Positions 47,144 through 56,752 of a DNA stretch of 64,000 bases are shown here, one piece after another. The stretch is from Desmodesmus armatus (lineage: Eukaryota; Chlorophyta; Chlorophyceae; Sphaeropleales; Scenedesmaceae): positions 60,962-124,961 of the forward strand of contig VIIQ02000235.1 in assembly GCA_007449985.2 (NCBI GenBank), in the 5' to 3' direction. Every line of letters begins with the position of its first letter. Positions within the stretch are counted from its first letter, which is position 1. The notes beneath the pieces were generated by a model. It was not told the DNA's origin, ran no database searches, and worked only from the letters and a program-made list of their open reading frames with translations. Both the position numbers and the translations under genes were made by a program.

Positions 47144-50100
47144 CAGCAACCGCAACAGCAACCGCCGCTGGCGCCGCTGCCGCCGCCGCAGCAGCAGCAG
47201 CAACCGCAGCCGCAACAGCAACTGCAGCAACCGCAGCGGCAGCCAGCACAAGCCCCTCCAGGGCGCATCCAACTCACACCAGCCCTCGCAGCGAGGCTCG
47301 TTGCGTCAGCAGCAGCAGCCGGCCGCCCAGCAGCGAGCCTCACCATGCAAGATGTTGCGGTTATAACAGCAGCATGGCTACCGTTGATGCCTCCCACCAT
47401 GGGGGATGCAAACAAGCTGCTGAGTGCCAGAATGAGGGCGGCACTGCCTGGGGACCCCCTGGGGTTTGACTTGATCAAGCAGGATGGCAAGGATTTCATG
47501 TGAGTGTCAGAGTCACTGGTAGGGTTTATTGTGGGTTGACGGCTTTGGCAGGAGTTCAAACATGTAGTAGGGGTTGGCCTTCTAACGAACCACCCACCCG
47601 TAAAGGGGGGTGGGGCAAACAAGCTGCTCAGTGTTTGAATGCGGGCGGCACTGCCTGGTGACCCGCTGGGGTTTGACCTGATCAAGCAGGATGGCAAGGA
47701 CTTCATGTGAGTGTCAGAGTCACCGGTAGGGTTTATCCTGGGTTGACGGCTTTGGCAGGGGTTCAAACATGTAGTGGGGGCTGGCCTTCAAACGAACAAC
47801 TACCCACCCGTCGGGGGGGGGGGGGGGGGGAGGCTAACAAGCTGCTGAGTGCCCGAATGAGGGCAGCACTGCCTGGTGACCCCCTGGGGTTTGACCTGAT
47901 CAAGCAGGATGGCAAGGACTTCATGTGAGTGGCAGGGTTTAGGGCTAATGGTTCAACCCAAACCCTCAACCCTCAACCCTATTGGGGTCAGGGGGCTCTG
48001 GAAGGAGTTCAGGCATGTAGCAGGGGGTGGGCTTCAACGGCTAACTAGGCGCCCATAAAAAGGGGGGGGGGCAACAAGCTGCTGAGTGTCCGGATGAGGG
48101 CGGCACTGCCTGGGGACCTGCTGGGGTTTGACCTGATCAAGCAGGATGGCAAGGACTTCATGTGAGTGTCAGAGTTGCTTGGAGGGGTTCAAGGGTTTTA
48201 CGAGGTTTCAAGGGCTTCGGCAGGAGTTCCAGCATGTAGCAGGGGGTGGGCTTCAACGGCTAACTAGGCGCCCAATATGGGGGGGGGGGGCAACAAGCTG
48301 CTGAGTGTCCGGATGAGGGCGGCACTGCCTGGTGACCCCCTGGGGTTTGACCTGATCAAGCAGGATGGCAAGGACTTCATGTGAGTGTTAGAGTCACTGG
48401 TAGGGTTTATGTTGGGTTGACGGCTTTGGCAGGAGTTCAAACATGTAGTAGGGGCTGGCCTTCAAACGAACAACTACCCACCCGTCGGGGGGGGGGGGGG
48501 GGGGGCAAACAAGCTGCTCAGTGTTTGAATGAGGGCGGCACTGCCTGATGACCCGTTGGGGTTGACCTGATCAAGCAGGATGGCAAGGACTATATGTGAG
48601 TGGCAGAGTTGCTTGTAGGGGTTCACTGGGTGAGAGGGCTCCGACAGGACTTCAGGCATGTAGTGCGGGGATGGGCGTAGAGTGTGATAGCCGGTCACTG
48701 CCATGGGTGCGACCCACAAGCTGGCCAACCCGTGCAAACAAACCAGCTGCTCAGTGCTCAATTGAGTGTGACACTGCCTGGGGACCCGCTGGGGTTTGAC
48801 CTGATCAAGCAGGATGGCAAAGACTTCATGTGAGTCTGGCACTCAAGGGATCATCCACATAGTCCAGGTCCTGTATAGTCAATAGAATTCACTAGTCCCA
48901 AAAGATGGGTATCTGGGCAGTTGTAAAGTAGGCCATGCTGGCATGTGCTAGAGGCCTGTAACAAGCCTCATCAATCAGGACTGGAAGAACATTGGGTGAA
49001 TGGCGCAATCAGATTGGGTCCAGCAAATGTAGGCGTCCAAACGTGCAGGGGTCCAGGGTTTCAAGCGTTCAGGGGGTCAAGGGTTCAAGGGGTCAAGCGT
49101 TCAAGGGGTCAGGGGTGTAGGTGCAGGCTCCAAGGCCCGTGAAGGTGACGCGCTAGGCACTACATTACACCTGCTGCCTCTCTTGTCACTGCTGCTGCTG
49201 CTGCTGCTGCTGCTGTGCGGCTGCAATACTAGTACTGGCGCCATCCCTGCCCCGGAGTTTGCGGACCGCTTCTTCTCAATATTTGGGGCCACGCCTGGCA
49301 ACACCCGCCACGAGCTTTTCTTGCAGCTGGCGCTGCTGGTGTCGCAGCCAGCCAAGCGCCTGGAGCTGCTGCAGCATGCGCAAAACGTGAGCCAAGTTGC
49401 CGGTCACCGTCGCAGTTGGGTTTGGGGGTCCCCGGGTGGGTTGTGAACATATGGAGTGCATGCGATTCACATGCAAGCAGTTCTATACATGTGAAAATTC
49501 TACAAGGACATGCAACCCTACCGATGTGTGTGTGTTTGGGGAGGGGGGGGGGGGGGGGGGGGGCTGGCCAGGGGCTTTTGCAGCGCGCGAAGTTGTCACG
49601 AATGGTGGTGACGGTAGGGGAAGGGTGCCGCAGTGCACCAAGCGCCTGGGCTGCTGCAGCATGCACAGAACGTGAGTCAAGGAGTGTGAACTACTTTGGA
49701 CAGTGGGTTGGAGGCAGGACGATTCAGATGCTGGCTCTGCCGCCAGGGTGCAGTGCATTGCTGCATTGTCACTCCACACCTGCCTGCTTATCTGCCTGGC
49801 TGCCCGCCCGCCCGCCTGTGCGCCCGCTTGCCCGCTCGCCTTTTTCCCCATCCTGCAGCCGTGGGTGCTTCCCACAGGGCCCCTCACAGCTGACAGCATC
49901 ACAGCAGCCGTACAGCAGCAGCAGCAGCAGCAGCAGCAGCCGCCAGTGGAACAGTCCCTCTCAGTGTTGCGCCAGCCGCCTCACAAGCCGCTGGTGCTGA
50001 CGGTGAGGTCGAGGAGGGAGAGGAAGGCGAGTATGAAGATGTGGAAGAAGATGAGTATGAAGATGAAGATGAGTATGAAGATGAGTTGGAGATGAGTATG

Positions 50101-50658
50101 AAGAGCTGGAAGAAGGCGAGGAGGGGGAGGAAGGCGAGGAGGCAGGAGGTGGCAGCAGTGGCGGTGTCCCTCCTTCTGCTGCTGACTTGCTGGCAGGGGA
50201 AGACCTCAGGGAACTGAAGGGCTGGCAAGTCGTTGACAGGTGAGCCAGTATGTTTCTAAGATTCTTCACTAAGCGCTGCGCCACGTTCTGCTTGCTCAAC
50301 AACAGTCATCACACTGAGAACAGCCTTATTCCCAAACACAGTTCCATCAGCACGCCCTGAGCATACTATGCAAAATAACGCATCTAAGCATCTTGATATA
50401 TCTTGACAGCGATTCTGTCTGTGACATTGCCATTGTTGTAGGGCGCGGCTGCAGCAGTTAGCAGCCAGCATGAGTGTGCCCAGCAGTGAGGAACTGGCAG
50501 CTGCAGCAGAAGCCCGGCGGCCCAAGGGCAAGCAAAACCGGGCTTTGGCTGGGTTGCGGCTGGAAACCGGACTGCCAGCAACAGTGGCGGCAGCAGACCT
50601 GCAAAAAAGACAGCAGGTGCGGGGTTCGATTCCTGGCCACAACAATGTTTTTTGCTGA
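47144..50658 (+). CDS. Protein with HEL2/ZNF598 C-terminal-like region; exon array inside
   Basis: Supported exons: 47144-47499, 49233-49386, 49859-50002 (or on to 50239) and 50442-50616, with a possible end at the TGA 50656-50658. The first exon is Gln/Pro-rich and ends ANKLLSARMRAALPGDPLGF...DGKDF. It joins in phase to TGAIPAPEFADRFFSIFG and HELFLQLALLVSQPAKRLELLQHAQN. The order (helix, then an IxAxEF helix ending in FG, then an EL..LLxxxxKRxELL helix) matches the C-terminal region of HEL2/ZNF598 ubiquitin ligases of ribosome quality control. The RING and C2H2 fingers of that family are not seen, so upstream exons are missing or this is a stand-alone version. An acidic stretch near 50005-50180 cannot be read in one frame. 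The 5' start was not found. Confidence 0.45.
47400..48829 (+). repeat. Seven tandem copies of one coding exon with its donor site
   Basis: The exon segment coding NKLLSARMRAALPGDPLGFD and LIKQDGKDF recurs with period 206-237 bp. The copies end at 47499, 47706, 47924, 48161, 48380, 48595 and 48829, each followed by GTGAGT. Copy 1 is continuous with upstream coding sequence. Copies 3, 4 and 5 are intact in frame. Copies 2 and 6 carry TGA after LLSV, and copy 6 also loses one base and has a changed end (TATAT). Copy 7 is diverged at its start. The spacers share a GGCTTTGGCAGGAGTTCAAAC phrase and long G runs, so the repeat unit is exon plus intron. Confidence 0.9.
47938..47983. repeat. Telomere-like repeat inside the seven-copy array
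   Basis: GGGTTTAGGG followed by CCCAAACCCTCAACCCTCAACCCT, i.e. TTTAGGG-type units in both directions, between copies 3 and 4. Confidence 0.6.
49636..49673 (+). repeat. Decoy copy of the 3' end of exon 49233-49386
   Basis: CCAAGCGCCTGGGCTGCTGC and AGCATGCACAGAAC|GTGAGT repeat the end of the upstream exon (AAGCGCCTGGAGCTGCTGCA... AAAAC|GTGAG) about 290 bp downstream, donor included. Confidence 0.8.
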
Positions 50659-50775
50659 TACAGCTTGTGCAGAGGACGAGCCGGGTGCAGCATTCCATGA
50701 CTAGGTTACTCCAAGACTTCAATGGGTGACGTCCACTGTGTTTGTGTGGTACTTGGCGCTGTGAACTTCGCGCAG

Positions 50776-53279
50776 GCAAGAAGTCACAAGCTGCAGCAGC
50801 AGCTGGCGTTGCAGCAGAAGGGTCCAGCCCTACTGCCGTCAACGCAGTCATGTGGTTCAGGCAGGACTTGCGCATCCACGACAACCCGGCTTTGGTCGAC
50901 GCGGCTAAGTGGGCTCAGCGGCGGGGCGGCAGCGTGGTGTGCGTCTACGTTCACTCGCCAGCCGAGGACGGGGATGCGATCGGAGAGGGCAGCAGGTGCG
51001 ATGGCATAGGCAGCAGCTGCAGCAGGGCTTGCTGGTTTCTCCCTGCCGTGTGTGGCGAGTTGCCTACTGCAGTTGGCGTTGGTTCAGAATGGTGTGCCAT
51101 CACTGTCCTCATGCAGCTGTTACATTGTGACTGTTACAATGTTGTGTTACTGTTGTTACTATGGGCTGTAACTTACACTGTAGCTGTGCATTTGCTGTGT
51201 GGAACTGCATGCAGTTGGCGTCCTGGTGCAGCGTCGCTGCTGTGGCAGCAGTGTGCCTTGCAGTCACTGTCAACAGACCTAGCAACACGCTACGGGGTGG
51301 GGGCAGCCATCATATTCAAGCAAGGGCCGTATGTGCAAGCATTGTCAGAGGTGGGCTGGGGCGGTGGGGTGGGGTAGGGTGACACATGGCTTGCAACCAG
51401 GCAAGTGTGTGGGGGTGGGGGGTGGGGGTGGGGGATATTTGGTCATGGGCGGGTGGGTGATGGTGGTGTAGAGGGAGGATGTTTAGTGGTGGTGGTGGGG
51501 GTGCTCACATGTAGGTGGCAGGCACAGGGGATGTAATCTGCACAATGAGGGTGTTGTGCTGGCAGCGCTGCTTTTACAGACTCAGGAAGATGTTTGCCAT
51601 GCACAGCACCCTGATCAGCCTCCTCCCAGCCCCTGGAAGGTTACAGTCACGCATCTTGCCGTCCCTACGGCTTTATACATAGTGGGCCCAGTGCTGTGGC
51701 CTTCGATGCATCACACTTGGTCAAACCTGGTTTGATGCTGCATATGGCTGCTGCTGCTGCTGCTGCTGCTGCAGGTAGCTGCTGCCGTGGGTGCTGGTGC
51801 ACTGTTCTACAACAGCCGCTATGAGCCTGCCATGTGTGCTACAGACGCCACGGTGGCATCACAGCTGACTGCTGCTGGCCTATCAGTGCAACCCTCTGCT
51901 GGTCTGCTGCTGCAAGAACCCTGGGATGTGAAGGTGAGGGTCAGGGTCAAGGCAAGTGTCAGCAGCAGGTGCTATTGCTGTACATTTGTTGACGTCTCAC
52001 ACATGTGCAGGCCATCAAAATGTGTACATAGTACTATGTCACTAAGTATGGTTGAGTGTGCATCAGACGGCTAGGCTGCTGCTGCAAGAGCCCTGGGATG
52101 TCAAGGTGAGGGTTAGGGTCAAGGCAAGTGTCAGTGACATGTGTGCTAGGCACTCAATCATTGTATCAGGATGTTATAAGTCAGGGCAAGTGTCAGCAGC
52201 AGGTGCTATTGCTATGCATGTGGCGGGCATATCGAAATGTATGGTTGAGTGGGCAGCCCTCTGCTGGTGTGCTGCTGCAAGACTCTTGGGGGCCTGTGAT
52301 GTCAAGGTGGGGTTTAGGGCAGGGCGTATGAGTGAGGGCAGTCTCAGCAGAAGGTGCTATCGATGGGGTACATTTGGTAATGTTTGACACACCGCCCACA
52401 CTACCCCCAACCCACACCACACACCCCGCACCCAAATCAGATGATCTGACCTGCTGGCATGGCATCTGCTGCCTGCATCCCTGCGTGCATTGTCGGCCTG
52501 CAGCTCAACATGTCCAAGTGGCATGGTCACTTTGGCACGCCGCGTGATGTCAGTGATGATGTTCTACACTAGCCATAGTTGCGCATGAAGCCAACACTGC
52601 CCCTCTGTTGCACTGTGTGGTGCCTGCTGCCTGCATCGTCGGCCTGCAGCTGAACATGTCCAAGTGGCACGGCCACTTTGGCACACTCATGCCGTTCTAC
52701 CGGGCCTGGAGCACCAACAAGGCACCTGACAGGCCCCTGCAGGAGCCGCAGCAGCTGCCTGTGGCCAAGGGCAACCTGGTAGAGAAGTGAGTGTGTTGCA
52801 TCAGTTGCCTGAAACTCAGTTTCCAGTGGGGGCTGGACCAGACACGTGTTATGCAGTGCGGTCCCTGGCAAGCACTGTGATGTCACCAGCAGGAACAAGC
52901 ACTGTACAGGGTGCTGCAAGCGCTCCTTGCTAGCAGCTGTATGACTTTGAATCTAGCTATGGGCTGTATCATGAAGAGGGAAGTGTTGCCAACTGTTGGC
53001 AAAGAGGGGAGAGGACGTGGCGCAATGGGGGGCATTGCTGGCAGGGACTCGCGGCCTGTGGTGTGCAAGTGTCCCCAGCCTGTTGCAGTCTTGTCATGAA
53101 ACCCTGGCCTGGTCATGTACAGGATCAGGATAGTTGTTGCTGTACGCCTGTGGCATGTGTGCGTTTTTTCACCGCTTCAAATGGTCATGCTTGCAGGGTT
53201 GGCGGCGTACAACTGACAGCACTGGGCTTGTACAAGCCCCCAAGGCGGAAAGCAGCTGCAGCTCAGCAGCTGCCTCATA

Positions 53280-53316
<37 letters not shown>

Positions 53317-56300
53317 GGATGCAGTACAACCATCTGCAATCAGCATACGCACCAGCAGCACCGTCTTGCAAGAGTCACAGCAGCAGCGCGACCAATATGT
53401 TGTCGACTGGGGTGCGACGATACGGTCAACGTGGGACATCAGCGAGCGTGGTGCGTTGCAGCTGCTAGGAACGTTCCTCAGCAGCGCAACAGGTCTGTCC
53501 GCATACGAGTCGGCGCGAAGCTACGCAGATGGCCGCTGCGTGTCGAAGCTGTCGCCGTATCTGCATTTTGGGCAGCTCAGCGCAAGGCTGATGTGGCAAC
53601 GCATGAAGGTCGCCAAGTGAGTGCTCCGATGTTTTGCATCGACGAAATTGTTGATACAGCGGGTACGACCCCGCCGGGCCGGGCATGTCAATGCACGATG
53701 AGTGTCCAAGCTTCACAGAAGGTTGCCAAACGTATGTATCTGCCAATGTCAGCCTGACAAACGGTGTGTCAGATTATGCCCGCAGTTTGAAAGTGGCAAT
53801 CGCGCAGCAATCCCCACGGGGGGCTGAACCACTCCAGGTCTACTCAGAGCCCTGGTGAAGAGTCTTCATATTCTTTTATCCCCCTCAGGCCAATTATGCG
53901 TCAGACTGGGTTAGATGTACATCTGCACCATCGCCATTGTTTCGCCTGTTTGCAACCTCCCAACTTCAACCCCTAACCCTACCGCCCTGTAGGGCTCAGG
54001 AGGCGTCCAAGACCTTCTACAGGCGCCTCGTTTGGCGCGATCTGGCCTACTGGCAGCTGTACCACTGGCCACGCATGGCTGTGGAGCCCATTCGGCCCGG
54101 CTACGGGGAGATGCAGTGGGTGACTGGACCCCAGGCAGATGAACTCCTGAAGGCTTGGCAGCAGGGGCGCACTGGCTTCCCACTGGTGGATGCAGGTGGG
54201 GTGGTGTGTTGGGGGGGGGGGGGCGATGGAAGAGCAGTGGAAGAAGCAGCAGGGAAACCTCAGCTTCTGGAGGGGGGGGGGGGTGGATGAACTACTGAAG
54301 GCTTGGCAGCAGGGGCGCACAGGCTTCCCACTGGTGGATGCAGGTGTGTGGGAGGGTGGGGGTGGGGATGGGGTCTGGCAGTTGGTGATAAGCAAGAGGA
54401 GTGTGGTGTGACAAGCAAGAAGAGTGAGCAGGGGGTGGGGGGGGGGCGTGTGAAGGTGTCACTCTTAGAAGAGGAAGTGCCACACACAGTTGTGCGTTAG
54501 TCACGTGTGCTCAGCACAGTCATCCCTAACAGCCCCATTAATTCCTGTATGTGCCGCACCTCTTACCACCAACCCCACTGCAGGCATGCGCGAGCTGTGG
54601 GCGACAGGGGGGATGCAGCAGTCTGTGGGCATGGTCACCCCAAAGGCACTCTCGTATGTACCAAGTTCACAACAAAGTCACCTTACACCCTGACTGCGCT
54701 GTTTCACAAACACTCTACCCTCAACCCCAGGCATGCGTGAGCTGTGGGCAACGGGGTGGATGCAGCAGTCTGTGCGCATGGTTGCTGCTGCTTTCCTGAC
54801 GGAGTACCTCAGCCTGCCCTGGCAGCAGGGAGCAGCGTGGTTCCACGACTGCCTGGTGGATGCTGACCTGGCCATAAACAGCATGATGTGGCAGAACGCC
54901 GGCAAGAGCGGACTGTGAGTTTGAAAGTGTTGTTCCCCGCGGGGCGCAGGGCGGGGAGGGGGGTGGGGGCGCTCACCAGCTGGCCACACACACAACAGCC
55001 GAGTAACCCCGACGCTGATGTTTGTCAGTTGACGTCACTGTTGCATGCCATGCCATGGCATATGCATCTGGCATATGGCATATGCATAGCTCCAACTTGG
55101 TTCCACATTGCATCTTCACCCGGTAATTTTTTCATACCCAAACCCCTGCGCTCATGAACCACCCAGACTCAAAATGGGAAACTTACATAGCAGCGGGCAA
55201 CATATGCAGGATTGCTGACGAGAACCAAATGGAACGTTGTCCTGAAGCCTTGCGCAATCAGTTGGCAGTACAGAGTTGGCTGCAACATGCGTATGCTTGA
55301 CAAGCACGCTGAGGTGACCGGCGCCTGCTTTTGCCCCGCCTCCCTCAAGTGACCTTCTGTGTGTGTATGCTGCAGGGACCAGTGGAACTTCACGCTCCTG
55401 CCCACTAGCCGCTCCCAGGTAGGCTTGTGTTCACAATCTGTTGTGATCACAAATTGGACTGGCAGCATCTGTTGGTGCTGCTTTTGGTCTGCAGCCGCAC
55501 AGCAGCAATCAAGACTATCACAGCTAAGCATGTGCCAGCCAAATTAGCTGCTGGGTGCAGTAGCCGTTGCTGTGATGTAGCAAAATGCCTCAGCCATACA
55601 CCATCATGCTGATGCTCCTTGAATGCGTGGCTCTGATTCCGGGGGCTTTCTCCGCACTCCGTCCCTCTTTCACTCAGGACCCCACTGGTGCCTACATCAA
55701 GCGTTGGGTGCCTGAGCTGTCCTCCCTGCCGGCCGCCCACATCCACACGCCATGGGCTGCACCAGCAGAGGAACTAGCAGCAGCTGGCGTCGTGCTGGGC
55801 CAAACATACCCACACAGGTGTGAACTGAGCTCAGAGGTTGGCGCAATCCAAGGCCTTGGTTGATCGGTGTTCAGACACTTGAACTGGACTGGGATTGGGC
55901 GGGATGTGTCTGTGGGCAGGCTAAGCTGTTGGGGTTGGAATCGTGCATGGCGATCAGATCATCAATTGCATTGGCAGCATGGTTAGCATTTTCATATCGA
56001 CACCTCTGCTGTGACTGTTTCTCGACAGTAGCAGGGCACCGTGATGTTCCTCCTGCTGGGCTGTGACCACGGAGTTGGCATAGCTGTGTGCATGTTTTGG
56101 CTGGCAAATACCGGTTGGTCAAAGTCTAGTCAAAACCCTGCTGACATACGATGTGTTGTACTGCCTGCAGGGTTGTGACCACGGAGCTGCAGGAGCTGCG
56201 TGCAGCCAACGTTGCAGCAATCAGAGCAGCACGTGCAGCAGCCATTGCAGCTGGGACACTGACAGCAGATGCACGTGGCTATGACACCGTCACAGTGCCG

Positions 56301-56712
56301 GAGGTGGGTTGCCCAATCGCTGGTGCTGTTCAGCCACACCGCAGATCATCGTCGAAGCAGTCACTTTTGCCCGTCTGAACACATTGTAGCTTGCAGAGCC
56401 AGTGCAGTGGCTTCCTAACCCCCCTTCCTGTGCACACAACAGGGCTCCACCTTGAAGCACGACGGCAGTCCAGTGGTGCTGTTCACAAAGCAGGAGTACA
56501 GGCAGCTCGAGGGACCCATCCCCACCACCAGCCCGGGGCAGGCAGCACCCCTGTTGACGAAGGGGAGGCAGAGCGGGAGGAGCAGCAGGCAGCGGGCGGC
56601 TGGTCCAGGAGCAAGAAGAGGTCTAAGAAGCAGCAGGCGGCAACAGGCAGCAAAGAGCAGCGGCGGCCGACACGTAGCCGCAGTGCTGCGAAGCAGCAGC
56701 AGGGGCAGCTGA
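50776..56712 (+). CDS. Photolyase/cryptochrome family flavoprotein
   Basis: Exons in phase: 50776-50995, 51215-51350, 51775-51933, 52650-52786, 53197-53616, 53993-54195, 54731-54914, 55376-55418, 55678-55817, 56171-56303 and 56443-56712. The N-terminal Rossmann domain starts MWFRQDLRIHDNPALVDAA, with ALQSLSTDLATRYG and GAGALFYNSRYEP. The FAD-binding domain shows LSPYLHFGQLSARLMW, FYRRLVWRDLAYWQLYHW, MRELWATGWMQQSVRMVAAAF, WFHDCLVDADLAINSMMWQ, DQWNF and DPTGAYIKRWVPEL. Binding of FAD and blue-light use, either for DNA repair or signalling, is known for the family; which applies cannot be decided here. A poly-Gln insert sits in the fifth exon. The first exon needs an upstream exon; the 50442-50616 exon fits with an acceptor at 50782, so the gene may be joined to the HEL2-like gene. 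The tail appears to change frame (see findings). Confidence 0.85.
52074..52306 (+). repeat. Two decoy copies of the end of photolyase exon 51775-51933
   Basis: The parent ends GGTCTGCTGCTGCAAGAACC CTGGGATGTGAAG then GTGAGGGT. Copies end near 52105 (CTGCTGCAAGAGCCCTGGGA TGTCAAG|GTGAGG) and near 52306 (damaged: GACTCTTGGGGGCCTGTGAT). The following intron phrase GGGTCAAGGCAAGTGTCAGC is copied with them. Confidence 0.85.
52461..52545 (+). repeat. Decoy copy of the start of photolyase exon 52650-52786
   Basis: The bases from the acceptor (GTCGGCCTGCAGCT) through AACATGTCCAAGTGGCA and CACTTTGGCAC are present here about 150 bp before the real exon. The reading then diverges into CGCCGCGTGATG. The coding part matches LNMSKWHGHFGT of the parent. 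Confidence 0.85.
54285..54345 (+). repeat. Decoy copy of the end of photolyase exon 53993-54195
   Basis: GATGAACTACTGAAGGCTTGGCAG to CTGGTGGATGCAG|GTG is a near-perfect copy of the last 58 bases of the exon, 150 bp downstream, after a poly-G run. The coding frame DELLKAWQQGRTGFPLVDAG is intact and keeps the donor. Confidence 0.9.
54582..54650 (+). repeat. Decoy copy of the start of photolyase exon 54731-54914
   Basis: CTGCAG|GCATGCGCGAGCTGTGGGC reads MRELWATGGMQQSVGMV. The parent reads MRELWATGWMQQSVRMV. The family-conserved Trp and Arg are both changed to Gly in the copy, and the frame then leaves the parent sequence. Confidence 0.9.
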
Positions 56713-56752
56713 CGCTGGATGCGTTTGTGGGCGGTGTCGGCCAGGTTCGCTG

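Noticed and set aside
50612..50640. Perfect B-box-like GGTTCGATTCC on the plus strand
   Set aside because: No A box or cloverleaf upstream; it overlaps the end of an exon and its donor.
53134..53757. 207-codon frame overlapping the photolyase exon 53197-53616
   Set aside because: Out-of-frame shadow; the correct frame shows the FAD-domain motifs and joins in phase on both sides.
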